From Aphrocallistes beatrix (Eukaryota; Porifera; Hexactinellida; Sceptrulophora; Aphrocallistidae): a DNA stretch of 64,000 nt. The notes under the pieces were generated by a model that saw only the letters and a list, made by a program, of their open reading frames with translations, was not told the origin of the DNA and ran no database searches. Shown one piece after another: positions 1-11,520 of the stretch (positions are counted from its first letter, which is position 1; every line of letters begins with the position of its first letter). The DNA is taken from NCBI GenBank assembly GCA_963281255.1, contig OY725490.1, positions 3,968,001 through 4,032,000 of the forward strand, written 5' to 3'. The position numbers and the translations under genes are program-made.

Positions 1-31
1 TACTGTGAGGCATTATTAGAGTAGGCTATGG
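1..31. repeat. Terminus of the CATAGCCTACT inverted-repeat family
   Basis: The first 31 bases, up to TAGAGTAGGCTATGG, match the right terminus of the palindromic element at 6899-7964. The rest of this copy lies outside the window or has been lost. Confidence 0.6.
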
Positions 32-278
32 TAGATCATATATTCGAAGGATGACAGTACATTCCAGTTGGGACAAAAATGCTACAGCATTTATTTCAGT
101 GGTAAATGAACGAGAGAAGCTATATAAGTAATATGCTGAAAACCCCAAATCCCTTTAGTAGGTACAAAAAATAACGTGAAAAGAAGTTTAAAGTACAATC
201 CGTAGAGATAGTGCAAAGAATCCAAAGATTCCAACACCAGGAAAATATCCAAGGAAGTGTGAATGGGTATCCGATCGA

Positions 279-346
279 TCGCGGGCCAGGAAAATCTGTC
301 TGCGGGCCAAATATGACCCGCGGGCCGCATGTTGGGCAGGCTTGAT
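279..346. mobile_element. hAT-like MITE end (fragment)
   Basis: On the minus strand this reads GCCTGCCCAACATGCGGCC followed by GCGGGTC and several TGGCCCGC-like motifs. This is the style of hAT-type non-autonomous termini. It is a GC-rich island in AT-rich sequence. Only one end is visible, and no target duplication was found. Confidence 0.45.
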
Positions 347-1250
347 CTAGATTCTAGACGATGCAATACTGAATCATTTAAAAATATTGCTGCATTATAT
401 ACCATTAAAAGGATAGCGTCGTGTGGTATAATCTAACATCTCATGATGAAATAAATATATCATGTGACAATTATATATTAAAATATACTTCTGAGAGATA
501 TTCGTATTAAATAATAACTATATATAAGAGTTTTAAACCATCGAATTTACAAGCTAAAGAAAATTATTTCATCTTAAAATGGGATTTCATGAGGATTTTT
601 TTAGTGTAGCATAAACATTGGGTCATGTTTGCTACTAATGTTCTAATTATAGCACGTAAATTTAAAAGAATTCGTAAGGAAATTGTAAAAGGAATATAAT
701 TTGTAATGTTTAAGACTAAATCCGGTAACTGGATTAAGTACAAAATCTACGATTTGGAAAACCGCAAAGAAAATATACAAATTTCTATTTGCACGTGTTA
801 GATTTCAATAATCAAAAGTCAATGTTCAACAAAATAAAATCAAAATTTCAAATTTTGAAATACCAACAGAGGGGGGGTGAAATCAAGATCGTGAAAGGTG
901 AAATATTTTTTGAAATCAGATTGTGAATTTACACCATTTAGAGAAACTAATTGTAGAGGTATCACTTCTGGGTTACGATATTTATAAAATAATCAGTTTG
1001 GCTTTGGCATGCTGTGTAGACGGATATTTCAACTTAGATTCTCAATTTGATTTTCAAATTTTTGTACGAGGCAATCGTGTTGATTTTAAATCATGTCCAT
1101 TTTACCGAATGTTACCCCATATTACAGTCTGTCACACTATTATTTGCACTCACTAAGTAAAGCATAGCTACAAGAAAAGGAGAGAATCTATTGATTTAAT
1201 TATACTGTGTTGACACCCTCAGTGTAACTATGCATTGGAGGTAAAATTTA
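347..1250. other. AT-rich sequence with no recognisable gene
   Basis: Short open frames occur on both strands here, but they have no recognisable motifs, biased composition or splice context. I see no structured repeat. Confidence 0.5.
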
Positions 1251-1602
1251 TTCAATAGTTAATTTTCTTCCCTCCCGAAGCTATTACCAAATTGCATCGC
1301 TTCCTCATAGAATGATTGAAATTGCGGAGAAAAGAGAGACAAAAGTTTCCCACTCCTCTTTGATTATGTTTTTTCCACTTCGCGAATGCTGCTTGGGGCT
1401 TCATCCTGGATTCTATGCTTAAGCACGGCCCATACTTTCTCATTGGGTTTAAATCAGGGTTGTTTGATGGCCAATCGATAGTACGGATGCCACGAAAATC
1501 CTTGTAGGCTGTAGATAATTTAGATCTGTGAATACTTGAATTGTCCCCCTGAAGTTTCCAGTCATCTGGGTATAAGGTGTTAGCATTTTCGATTAGAACT
1601 TC

Positions 1603-2241
1603 CAGGGCCGGCGCCACCGGGGGTGTCCTGGGTGTCCAGACACCCACTGCGTCCTGTTTTATCATATTGTACAATATACACTAAGCAGACAAAAGTATTT
1701 CAACACTTGATTCTTTCGCATACAAATAATACTAAATCGGATTATTTCATGAAGGGCAATACGTTCAAATTCAAAGAGATACTAAAAATCTGATTTCAGA
1801 TTCGAAATATACACATTCGAATTAGTCATAGTTGAACATAATTAATAAATTACCCAACTCAATGAACAATCTTATCAGCCTGAGCCACCATAGGTAATTC
1901 ATTGCCATCATGTATAGTGGTCAAAATGGGTGTATGTGGCATAAAGTGGCACTGATTGATAATTACAAAAAGTTAGGAATGAATGATTAATTAGATAAAA
2001 TTAACCTGTGACTAATTTGGATGCGTATTATTCGAATCTAGAATCCGATTAGCTGTATCACATACCGTTTAGAAGTAACCCTCTTCATGAATAGACCCAT
2101 TTTAGTATTATTTGTATGGGAAAGAATCAAGTGCTGAAATACTTTTGTCCGCTTAGTGTATATCCCTCCATAAATGGACACCCACTTTCAGGGAAATCCC
2201 TCTTAGGACACCCACTGCCGATAAAAAATGGCGCCGGCCAT
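1603..2241. mobile_element. hAT-like MITE (CAGGGCCGGCGCCA type) carrying a nested MITE
   Basis: The left end is CAGGGCCGGCGCCACCGG and the right end is an inverted GGCGCCGGCC. An uninterrupted 161-bp copy at 16237-16397 shows that the core, including GACACCCACT motifs, is one small element. In this copy a 480-bp MITE sits in the middle. It is inserted in the Tc1-like pseudogene; the flanks share only ACTTC, so the target duplication is uncertain. Confidence 0.65.
1679..2158. mobile_element. TA-target palindromic MITE, type A (copy 1)
   Basis: Inverted ends CACTAAGCAGACAAAAGTAT and its complement are flanked by TA on both sides, the Tc1/mariner target signature. Most of the element folds back on itself. 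The core contains GTGGCATAAAGTGGCAC. A near-identical copy is at 8583-9060. It has no coding capacity. Confidence 0.8.
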
Positions 2242-2841
2242 GACTTCATTGAGCACATTACAATATCTTGTGAATTGGAATTTTCTCTGAAAATGTGGAC
2301 AGGTATAGCCCCACGAGTGGAGATTCCACCCCAAGTGTGGAGTTTAGGTGTATGCTTTGGAAGGTTGAGGATAGGTTTCTGAGACCCTTTAGTGTAGATG
2401 TCCAAATTGCCCCCATGAAGCCAAATAGAGCATTCGTCCGTAAAATACTCTTGCCAATGTATGAATCGATGTTTTTTGGCCAAACAAATCTCGTTTTCTC
2501 ATGGGTGGGCGTGATATTAGGTCCTCTGACTACATATTTTTTTGAATATCCCATTTTAATAAGGGTTCGCCTGACGGTTTCATGGGACACTTTCAGACCT
2601 CTGGAATTGTTCAAATTATTGGCCATCGATCGTAATGAGACCCTGGAGTTATTTTTAATAGATAAAGACAAAGAGATCTTATCGTTTGAGTAACTTTACA
2701 CTTTTGACAAGCCCCTCTTCTATGTTCCATATTTTCCCATTTAGCGAGCCTAGATTTTGTGCATAAGACAGTCCTCTTAGAGACATCACACCTTTTTGAT
2801 ATCGCTTCAATTGAAAGCTCAATATTTGAAATAAGTTCAAC

Positions 2842-2843
<2 letters not shown>

Positions 2844-2897
<54 letters not shown>
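2844..2897. repeat. (CT)n microsatellite
   Basis: About 27 uninterrupted CT units, next to the 5' side of the Tc1-like pseudogene. Confidence 0.95.
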
Positions 2898-2899
<2 letters not shown>

Positions 2900-3094
2900 A
2901 CTCTCGATGCATTTTACACTAGTTTTCTTGGGAATAGAACAAAATTTCAATCAAAAATCTAACTTAATGGAAGAAAAAACAACAAAAATCAGCAAGAAAT
3001 TTAGGTCAGACCCCAAAAAAATTCAATAAAAGGGAGACCATGCTGATATTGATTAAATTTGTTTTATTTACTGTCATAATTATAACCCAATCAA

Positions 3095-3280
3095 TAATTC
3101 CATGATGAGTCGACATTTTCGTCTGAGGTCAGAACTTAGTGGAGCCATAGCCAAAAGACGCCCACATGCCCAAAATCAGCTTATATATAAGTATATATAG
3201 TATGTAACGAATTGATTGAAGAAACTGCCAGGCAAAGAAAGCTGATTTTTGGCATTTGGCATGTCTTTTGGCCGTTATCA
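3095..3280. repeat. Helitron-like repeat fragments, head to head
   Basis: A plus-orientation fragment (ATGATGAGTCGACATTTTCG onward) is joined through a short TA tract to a minus-orientation fragment (GTAACGAATTGATTGAAGAA). Both belong to the Helitron-like family described at 26790-27222. The two halves form an inverted pair. Confidence 0.6.
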
Positions 3281-3605
3281 ACCCCATGTGTGCTTGTAAA
3301 TATATTATTAACTGCTATAAGAGACAAGATTAGGGATTTTTAGCTCATTTATAATGTTACATCACAGCTTTCAAATACTAATTACATTTAGAGTAGATAT
3401 CGGATATAAAGTAATATTTTGGACAAAGTAATATTTTGACCCAAATTCCCCACCAATATCACTATCATTATATCAAATATCTACTGTCCCGTGATTACCC
3501 GAACCTGCTTAGGTGAAAGGATAAACAAAAAATTAGAACCGCGAATTTAGTCGAAAGTGTATCGAAATATTGAGAGAAAATAAGGAATACCTGGTAAAAA
3601 CTTAC

Positions 3606-4659
3606 TTTGAGCATTATTAGACTCTTGAATGTTTCTTTTATTTTTATTATTATCTCTCTTAATCCGAGATTCTAATAGATTAGAATGGGATTTGGATCTC
3701 TTAAAATGCTTCTTATTAATCTTTTGAGAACAAAAACGTAAAGGATTCGATATTTTTGGGATATCAAGCAATTTATCCTTTTTAACATTTCGCTCAATGT
3801 CCAACTTTTTATCTATTTTATTTAATTGAGTAGTAGCTTCACGAACAGATATGATATGATTCTTTTTCTTTTTTTTAGAGCTTCGACTTGTCTTTGCTGA
3901 AGTAACAGAAGAAAAACTATTTTCAGAAATCGACGAGAGACCCTTCTCCACACCTATGCCTAAACTTTCTTCAACTGTATCATTTTCACTTATTGAATCT
4001 GAACTTGTGTCATTCTCATCACAAGACGAACAACTTCTACTAGGATTGATTAAAGTACTTTCGACTACATCAGATAACAGTTCACAAGAAATTGCATCAT
4101 TGATTTTGGAATTATTGGCTGAGACAATTTCATTAGCAAGAGGTGTTTTATTAACAATTTGAGACCCTCTATGAACAACACTGCTTATTTGTTTCGATGA
4201 TCGATTTATTTTTCTATTTTTTCCTCCACTAATATATTCTGAATTGTCTCCAATCGGAGTGAAAGTTAATAACTGTTTATGGATAGGATTGGCATATTCT
4301 ATTAAATTCATTTGGGACAATAATGTTTCAGAATTATCATGTTTAGATATCTCATCACATGTTGAACCATTTTCACTCTTTAAAATAGGTTTACATAAAC
4401 TAGGAATCGATTGATTATTTCTCGAAATATCCAAAATCTCGGCCTTATATTCATTATCCAAATTGGATCCATCTAACAATCTAGAAGTCTGACTATTTTC
4501 TCTATATCTGTTTGCATCAGTTTCAATTTTACTGACAGTAGGACCAGATAATGAGGCAGTTGGGCCCAAGCGATCATAAACACTAGGCCGAGGACTATGA
4601 CTCGAGACCTTCTTAGAAGCCTTTTTCGATCTTGAAATATCTAGAGAATTCCGAGACAT
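3606..4659 (-). CDS. 5' exon of an unrecognised basic, disordered protein
   Basis: A long open frame starts at the ATG at 4657-4659 and encodes about 351 residues before a strong splice donor (AAA|GTAAGT) at 3606/3605. Without splicing, the frame runs on only to a stop at 3547. The protein is rich in Ser, Lys and Asn, with no predicted folded domain, membrane segment or signal peptide. It has a basic run SSKKKKKNH that could be a nuclear-localisation signal, and near its N-terminus a motif PSVYDRLGPT. Motifs of the form S-V-[FY]-x-R-L-G occur in several nuclear RNA-processing proteins, but I cannot assign a family. No downstream exon was recognised at lower coordinates; it may lie outside the window. 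The length of the open frame in such AT-rich DNA argues for a real gene. Confidence 0.6.
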
Positions 4660-4918
4660 AATATCAAGATAAGTAAATTCTAAAAGTTAAAATGTGAGAA
4701 ATAAATTAATTTTCGAATACATTAGTAAATAATAATAGAATCAAGTTAAAAGTAGTTTACTGTATCCTATATTATCGAATGGTAATTAAAAACTAAAACT
4801 AAAGATATACGATCCAATTAAATCTTAAATGAAATGATAGATATGAAAATATATAGATTCTTCAAACATCCCTTTGTCAAAAAAAATATTTCTCGAATTA
4901 TCATGGAGTTCATTGCAA

Positions 4919-5386
4919 CAAGAGCGCTTCGCTTGCTTGCGCTCGCGGCTGGCGGACACTTTATGTCCGCCGGAGGCGCCCTCTGGGCGCCTGGGGTCAC
5001 ATGGATGGATTGTAGGGGAGATAACACCTCTAAATATGTCTGTCCTACTGTTATAATCGATATCACACGAAAAATCACCAAATTTGTCAATTTTTAAAAT
5101 TTTGATGAGTAATGATGACGTCATAACAAAGTGATGAGTCATCATTTTTTGATGATAGTTGCATCATATGTGAGGTATGTTAGTATACAGATTCTATTAA
5201 AATTTCAGCATCTCCTATAATGACCGAGTTATGCTCGAAAACTGTATTGCTTAACTTTTAAAAATGTGACAATGACGTCATAATTCCATGATGAGTGGAC
5301 ATTTTCGTCTGAGCTCAGAACTTAGTAGAGCCATAGCCAAAAATCAGCTTTCTGCGCGTGGCAGTTTTTTCAATCAAATCGTTACA
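4919..5386 (-). repeat. Helitron-like repeat copy
   Basis: The GC-rich hairpin end (GCGCTTCGCTTGCTTGCGCT) is at 4923. It is followed by the core with TGATGACGTCATAACAAAGT and ends at CAATCAAATCGTTACA. The TA tract and TC terminus expected next are missing; a foldback element begins there. Confidence 0.7.
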
Positions 5387-5967
5387 GGGTACAATTGCAG
5401 TATCTTACACCCCCCCCCCACTTTTTGTACGATGGGCAAAATCGCTATATGCACCGTTATAGAACTCGTCGAAAGAAGCTTATAGAGCAAAAGATTTCAA
5501 AAATCGGTCCACAAACAAAAAAGTTACGACAAATTTCCTATCTAAGCCAAATCCTATAGGGAAAATTGTATTAGTCACTTCCAGTCAAATTGCATTGGTT
5601 TATGCATTGCAAACTACCATAGTAATGCGCATACTAGATGTTGAGGTAAAAAACGCATCTAGTATAAACAATATAGAGGGATACGTAATTGAAGAAGTGC
5701 GATTAACCTCAACATCTAGTATGCGCATTACTATGGTAGTTTGCAATGCATAAACCAATGCAATTTGACTGGAGTGACTAATACAATTTTCCCTATAGGA
5801 TTTGGCTTAGATAGGAAATTTGTCGTAACTTTTTTGTTTGTGGACCGATTTTTGAAATCTTTTGCTCTATAAGTTTCTTTCGACGAGTTCTATAACGGTG
5901 CATATAGCAATTTTGCCCATCGTACAAAAAGTGGGGGGGGGGGGTGTAAGATACTGCAATTGTACCC
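5387..5967. mobile_element. 581-bp near-perfect foldback element
   Basis: Both ends read GGGTACAATTGCAGTATCTT in inverted orientation. The arms are about 260 bp with very few mismatches, around a loop of roughly 60 bp near 5646-5705. A C-run in the left arm (near 5410) faces a G-run in the right arm (near 5935). There is no coding capacity. It is inserted in a Helitron-like copy. Its arm identity is far higher than in neighbouring palindromes. Confidence 0.8.
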
Positions 5968-6182
5968 ATTACAATTGTTGTTAATAATGTATACAGAAAA
6001 AATTGAACACTTTTCATAATTATTTAGAAGTACAGACTTTGGACCTTCCATATACGGTCAGAACCCCCATTTAGGGTTCAAAAAGAGATATCTTTCTATC
6101 TCTGGAATTTTAAGTGCAAATTCTTAGTTGTCAATTGCAAAAATACTTTTTATAACGATATATATACATATATACATATATA

Positions 6183-6679
6183 CACTGGAACCTCTCTTAT
6201 CCGGGCAGTGCCGGACCGGATGGTGCCCGGATAACAGAATTTGTCCGGATATCGGAGGTCCGGATGAGAGAGGTGCCCGTAACTCAGAAATCAACTTGAA
6301 TAGCAGTTTATAGTGTTAAAACTGTCAATTTGTATAATGGGTGAGTTTAAACAATATCTAGTGCCCGGAACTTAGAGGTTATCAAAATTTCTGGATAAGA
6401 GAGGTGATTGTAAAATAGATATTCTATAAATGAAAAGAAACTATTCCATTGCGATTGATTAATACATTTTAAGCAGTATTTACCCCTGAATATATTAGAT
6501 GTCGCAATTTCTTCCAAATTCATTATCAAAGTTCATTAAATAATATTACATGATCATGATTGCTGGAATTGTGGTTAATAATTGACTTGAAAATAGGACA
6601 ATGCACTAAATGTCGAAAGGGCTGCCCGATTGAGAGAGGTGCCCGGATATCGGAGGTCCGGATAAGAGAGGTTCGAGTG
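6183..6679. mobile_element. pogo-like MITE
   Basis: Inverted ends CACTGGAACCTCTCTTATCC and GATAAGAGAGGTTCGAGTG are flanked by TA. The motif GTGCCCGGAT recurs inside. Ends of this kind are typical of pogo/Tigger-derived MITEs. Confidence 0.8.
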
Positions 6680-6731
6680 TATATCTATCCTTACTATTAA
6701 AACTCGATTAATCTATATGTGTGTATATATA

Positions 6732-8280
6732 CAGTACCCGGACAAAAGTATTCGACCACCACAGAAACCGCCATACAAATAGTATTAAAGTGGGTCTATT
6801 CATGAAGGAATTTGTACTCAAACTGTAAGGAATACTCAATTTTTTATTTCAAATTCGTAAACTACACAATCTATTTACTCATAATTGATAGCCTCAGCCA
6901 TAGCCTACTCTAATAATGCCTCACAGTAAAATAACCAAGGATGCGGTAATAGCCGAATGGATTAATACACGATTAGCCTAAAGTCGTCAACCATGTAGGA
7001 TAGGCATTAAGAATGTATTACCAGTATATATAAACATGGCATCAAATAACATATATCCGTTGTCAAAATTTCGATTCGTTATCATATCATTGCGCAACAG
7101 GTCATTTTAAGCACGATTTTGGCAATTTTCTAAGCTGTTTTAACCCTATTTCTAAATGATATTAAGGTGTGATTTTTGTGCAGAACCAAGATTAGTACGA
7201 GTTGATTTGAAAATTTTAGAATTTTTCAATGGAATGTTGTTACATTCCTGCGTTGCTATGGTAAAGCATTTTGGTCAGTTTGGGCCATATCCTGCAAACT
7301 GTAAGAACTAGGTCTTCAAATCTGATCTTATTTGATAGGCAATTAGCTACTTCCTATTAGGTAATAATACAATTTAAACTTCTAAATTCACAGACTATAG
7401 AGTTATGAGACAATTTAGTGTTTTGGTCACATTCTTAAATCAACCCATAACTCAAAACTCGTTGAATTTAGAAGTTCAAGCTGTATTATCACCTAATAGG
7501 AAGTAGGCCATTGCCTATCAAACACGATCGAATTTGAAGATCTAGCTACTACAGTTTGCACGAAATGGCCCAAACTGACCAAAATGCTTTACCATAGCAA
7601 CGCAGGAATGTAACAACATTCCATTGAAAAATTCTAAATTTTTCAAATCAACTCGTACTAATCTTGGTTCTGCACAAAAATCACACCTTAATACCATTTA
7701 GAAATAAGGTTAAAACAGCTTAGAAAATCGCTAAAATTGTCCTTAGAATGACCTGTTGTGCAATGATATGATAACGAATCGAAATTTTGACAACGGATAT
7801 ATGTACTTTGATATCATGTTTATATATGCTGGTAATACATTCTTAATGCCTATTCTGCATGGTTAACGATTTCAGGCTAATCGTGTATCAATCCATTCGG
7901 CTATTACTTCATCCCTAGTCCATGATTTTCAGTCTACTGTGAGGCATTATTAGAGTAGGCTATGCCTCAGCTTAATTACTAACTCCCAAGTTAATAAATA
8001 TCAACATTTGATACTTGATGCTACTTGTCCGAAGTCACAGCCATTATATATAATGGCGTTTAGTGACACAAAGTGGCATAGGTTGATAATTTTCTACATA
8101 AGAATAAGTAATTGAGTTGAAACTCTCAATTATGGGTAATTAGAATGTGTAGATTACGAATTTAAACTAAAAAAAGAGTATTTTCTACTGTTTAAGGACA
8201 TATTCTTTTTTAATAGATCTATTTTAATACTATTTGTATGGAAGTTTTCGTGGTGGTCGAATACTTCTGTCCGGGTAGTG
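6732..8280. mobile_element. TA-target MITE type B carrying a nested palindrome
   Basis: Ends CAGTACCCGGACAAAAGTAT and its diverged inverted copy ending GTCCGGGTAGTG are flanked by TA. About 480 bp belong to the MITE itself; the remaining 1,066 bp are the palindrome inserted at 6899. The core carries GACACAAAGTGGCATAGG, shared with MITE types A, C and D. Confidence 0.8.
6899..7964. mobile_element. 1,066-bp palindromic element (CATAGCCTACT family)
   Basis: The ends are CATAGCCTACTCTAATAATG and its exact inverse, flanked on both sides by CCTCAGC, a 7-bp target duplication. The two arms of roughly 500 bp pair almost along their whole length. It has no coding capacity and no recognised superfamily. 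Related copies or ends are at 1-31, 10417 onward, near 25240-25620 (core only) and at 31818-33951. Confidence 0.8.
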
Positions 8281-8521
8281 TATATATATATATATATATA
8301 TGTAACGAATTGATTGAAGAAACTGCCGGGTGCAGAAAGCTGATTTTTGGCATGTGGTAGTATTTTGGCTATGGTTCAACTAAGTTCAGAGCTCAGAGCA
8401 AAATGTCGACTCATCATGGAATTATGACGTCATTGTCACATTTTAAAAAGTTAAGCAATACAGTTATTCGAGCATAACGACGTATTTAGAGATGTTATTT
8501 GCCTTATTATTAATCAATGTG

Positions 8522-9842
8522 AAAATTCCTGGCCGTTGCTAGGCACGGACAACCAAAAAATTCTCCAAATATGGTCAATATACACTGAGCGGACAAAAGT
8601 ATTTCAACACTTGATTCTTTCGCATACAAATAATACTAAATCGGAGTATTTCATGAAGGGCAATATGTTCAAATTCAAAGAGATACTAAAAATCTGATTT
8701 CAGATTCGAAATCTACACATTCGAATTAGTCATAGTTGAACATAACTAATAAATTACTCAACTCAATGAACAATCTTATCAGCCTGAGCCACCATAGGTA
8801 ATTCGTTGCCATCATGTATAGTGGTCAAAATGGGTGTATGTGGCATAAGGTGGCACTGATTGATAATTACAATAGGTTAGGAATGAATGATTAATTAGAA
8901 AAATTAATCTTTTACTAATTTGAATGCGTATTATTCGAATCTGGAATCCGATTAGCTGTATCCCATATCGTTTAGAAGTAACCTCTTCATGAATAGACCC
9001 ATTTTAGTATTATTTGTATGGGAAAGAATCAAGTGTTGAAATACTTTTGTCCGCTTAGTGTATATATCAAATTGCTGGAAATTCAATGCAGGACACGAAT
9101 TCAGAATGATGATCTGACATGGTTCAAAGAAGTTTTTGATCTGGGATTCCGGCGGATACTATCGAATGTGGTTATTTTTGGGCGACCAGTCATCAATGAC
9201 CAGTTTGTCACACTTTTGATGGCGAAAATTTCTGATATACCATATTTTAAAGTTAAGTACTGCTATAAGTTGTCGAATAAGGATATTTGCATGTTATTTA
9301 ATATTTCAAAGCAGCTAACTTGATGGAAATTGTGGGATATATATAAATATTTTCTAAATCCTATTTTCTGAGACTTTTTTTCAGCAATTTTAAATGTGAT
9401 AACTTTTTGCAAATTCAACATAGAAGCGAAAACACAACGGTTTTTAATATATCTCGAAGAGTAGAACCTAATGAACAGAATTTTGATATTACGAATAGAA
9501 AGAGAATTATGGATAAAAATAGTGTGAAAATTGCTAAAAAAATTCCTCGAGTGTTTAGTGTGAATTTTTAACAATTTTCAAAATTTCATAAATATGTCTC
9601 TTCATTAGATAGATCATCCATTTATGAATGAATTTGAAAAGTTTCTAAAGGATTGTAAGCATATTGTCTCCGATTTCTTCCTTGTAAATTGACCAATATT
9701 TTTTCAAAATTTTCTATCTGTTGAATTATTTCTATTATTAATGCAGTTTTGCAGATAACTCTGCGATTCAAATCTGCACTGAAAAATTAAATGAATCGGT
9801 TGAAAAAGTCAAAAGTTAGCAATTATAGGAAAGGCCAACCTT
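8522..9842. repeat. TAAGGTTGG palindromic repeat copy with a nested MITE
   Basis: It starts inside the conserved core TTCCTGGCCGTTGCTAGGCA. MITE type A copy 2 interrupts it. It ends with the family terminus GGAAAGGCCAACCTTA at 9842. The open frames inside are shadows of repeat sequence. Confidence 0.65.
8583..9060. mobile_element. TA-target palindromic MITE, type A (copy 2)
   Basis: The ends CACTGAGCGGACAAAAGTAT and its inverse are flanked by TA. It is very similar to the copy at 1679-2158, which implies recent activity of this type. Confidence 0.8.
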
Positions 9843-10116
9843 AAAAACGGTTGGAATGCATGAATATCTTTAAATCGATAAAGTTCCCACGCTTACCATC
9901 TTATAAAGCTTCATCATTTGCTGTAAGTCAAATAAAAGGGTCTTTTAAGGGCGGTATCCTTAAGTTTAGTGAATACGGCTCTAGGTTTTGTCTATATCGC
10001 AAAATGAGGTATAACAACAATGACAAATTTGAGCCTTCTTTCTCAAGTTAAATCTGTCATTTTACGACGGCCAATTTAATTTTAAATTCCCGAGATATAG
10101 GGATTTTATGTTCAAG

Positions 10117-10250
10117 TGGAATCTTCTCGCTCCGAGCATTCGGAATGCCCCTTAACCCCATATATTAAAAAAACTGCTAAAAACTCACCTTTTCTTCATC
10201 GCACATCCCACAGCTACTTAATTAAGCACTTAATATACACACCTTAAAAT
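10117..10250 (+). mobile_element. L2-type LINE 3' fragment
   Basis: The segment GTGGAATCTTCTCGCTCCGA followed by GCATTCGGAATGCCCC matches the C-terminal end of the reverse transcriptase ORF of the better-preserved LINE at 56995-57845. It is a short 5'-truncated piece. Confidence 0.65.
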
Positions 10251-10298
10251 AATTTTAGCGCAATTATTTTATTATATCATTATATTATTAATATTATT

Positions 10299-10416
10299 AC
10301 AAGCGCGCTTCGCTTTCTTGCGCTGCGCGGCTGGTGGACACTTTGTATCCACCAAAGGCGCCTGGTGTCACATTGATTAATTATAAGCGGGATAACATCT
10401 CAAAATACTTCTGTCC
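10299..10416 (-). repeat. Helitron-like repeat, hairpin-end fragment
   Basis: It contains the GC-rich hairpin end and the first ~100 bp of the core, and is then cut off by a CATAGCCTACT terminus at about 10417. Confidence 0.65.
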
Positions 10417-11518
10417 ATAGCCTACTATATATAAGGCCTAAGAGTAACTTAACCAGGGATGCGGTAGAAGATGGATGAAGAAATACATAAGCTGCCTTAA
10501 ATCATTAACAAAGCACAATAGAGCTTAGGAATGTATTACCAGCATATATAAATATGGTGTCAAAGCACCCATATCCGTTGTTAAAATTTAGATTAGCCAT
10601 CAAATGATTGCGCAACAGGTTATATTTGGGTCAAATTTAGTGATTTTCAGAGGCCGTTTAAGGGCACTTCTAAGTGTTTTTATTATAAGGTTTTTCGCAT
10701 AGAACTGAGAAGTGAATGTGTTAAGGTCTATTCTACAGTCTGTTTCAAAAGTATTGGTACTTTTTTTAAATTCAGAAATTCATCTGCCAATTGAGTACAA
10801 TGCAGTTTCTTATGTATCATATTGCCCAATCTTGTTGCATATTATATCCGCAAATCAAGTTTTAACTTCAGAAAGCAGTCTTGATAATTTCATTTTATGA
10901 AGTACCTTTTGAAAACTCTTTGCTATAGGAAAAATTACATTTTCAAAATCAAGGTCGTCAAGCAGAATTGTTTCATATTTCTCGTTAATGAATGCCTTCT
11001 TTAAACCTATTAGATTCTAAAATGACTCAATTTGATCAAAGGAAGACGATAAAATGTTAATTGATGCAGGGACTACTTCAGGAGGAAATATTTCGCGAAG
11101 AACTGGAAGACCGATGAGGACCTGAACTGAAAAGAAGTACATTGACACCCTGAATGAGCGTTTAATTGAGATTGCAGATGTGTACTATCAAGATGGATGG
11201 ACACTGTAAGAGGACAATTCCCCAATTCATAAATAGAAGTTCGGTAAATCATGGAAAGAGAGTCAACATCTGAAGTTATTGGAATGGCCAGCTTACACAC
11301 CGGACTTAAACCCTATTAAAAACATCTAGGGGGGTACTCAATCAGAGAGTGTCTACTCAAGAGTTCACTGACTTGCCCGAATTAGAAATAGTTCTCCTTC
11401 ACAAATGAGAAGACTTTTTTTAAAAAATTCGCATTTTATATAAACAAATCAAAATGTAAATAAATCAAAGGGGAGAAAATAAATTACTGGAATTCTGGAA
11501 TTAGCATCTACATAACCT
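10417..11518. repeat. CATAGCCTACT-family element, left half, with Tc1 remnant
   Basis: It starts CATAGCCTACTATATATAAG and follows the left arm of the palindrome at 6899-7964 (GGGATGCGGTA; GCGCAACAGGTTA) for about 250 bp. It then diverges into sequence holding a Tc1-like remnant. No matching right end was found. Confidence 0.5.
11040..11470 (+). pseudogene. Tc1-like transposase remnant
   Basis: Plus-strand translation shows DTLNERLIEIADVYYQDGW, then EDNSPIHK, then LEWPAYTPDLNPIKNI. These are the second and third catalytic blocks of a Tc1-type transposase. In-frame stops occur within and between the blocks, and the N-terminal half is missing. Confidence 0.7.
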
Positions 11519-11520
11519 TA

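Larger units (their letters stand above)
1260..2850 (-). pseudogene. Tc1-like transposase pseudogene, split by a nested MITE
   Basis: Minus-strand frames resemble a Tc1/mariner DDE transposase. An N-terminal helix-turn-helix region lies near 2700-2850 (ISKRCDVSKRTV). It is followed by SHETVRRTLIKMGYSKK near 2570, the first catalytic block YFTDECSIWLHGG near 2440, and the block HTWGGISTRGAIPVHIF near 2310. After an insertion the protein resumes with LQGDNSSIH near 1540 and DWPSNNPDLNPM near 1470, where the acidic residue after NPM is no longer in frame. The reading frame shifts at least twice, so the gene is dead. A hAT-like MITE at 1603-2241 separates the first and second catalytic blocks. 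I could not place the terminal repeats. Confidence 0.75.
6688..8521 (+). repeat. Helitron-like repeat copy interrupted by a MITE
   Basis: It begins A|TCCTTACTATTAAAACTCG, enters a TA-rich tract, and resumes after the inserted MITE at 8281 with TA repeats and TGTAACGAATTGATTGAAGA. It is cut off near 8521, before the GC-rich hairpin, where a palindromic repeat of another family begins. Confidence 0.65.

Noticed and set aside
91-405. 104-codon open frame on the minus strand
   Set aside because: It crosses a hAT-like MITE end and has no domain signature or splice context.
2759-2962. Open frames through the CT microsatellite, both strands
   Set aside because: The Ser-Leu and Arg-Glu runs are translations of the (CT)n tract.
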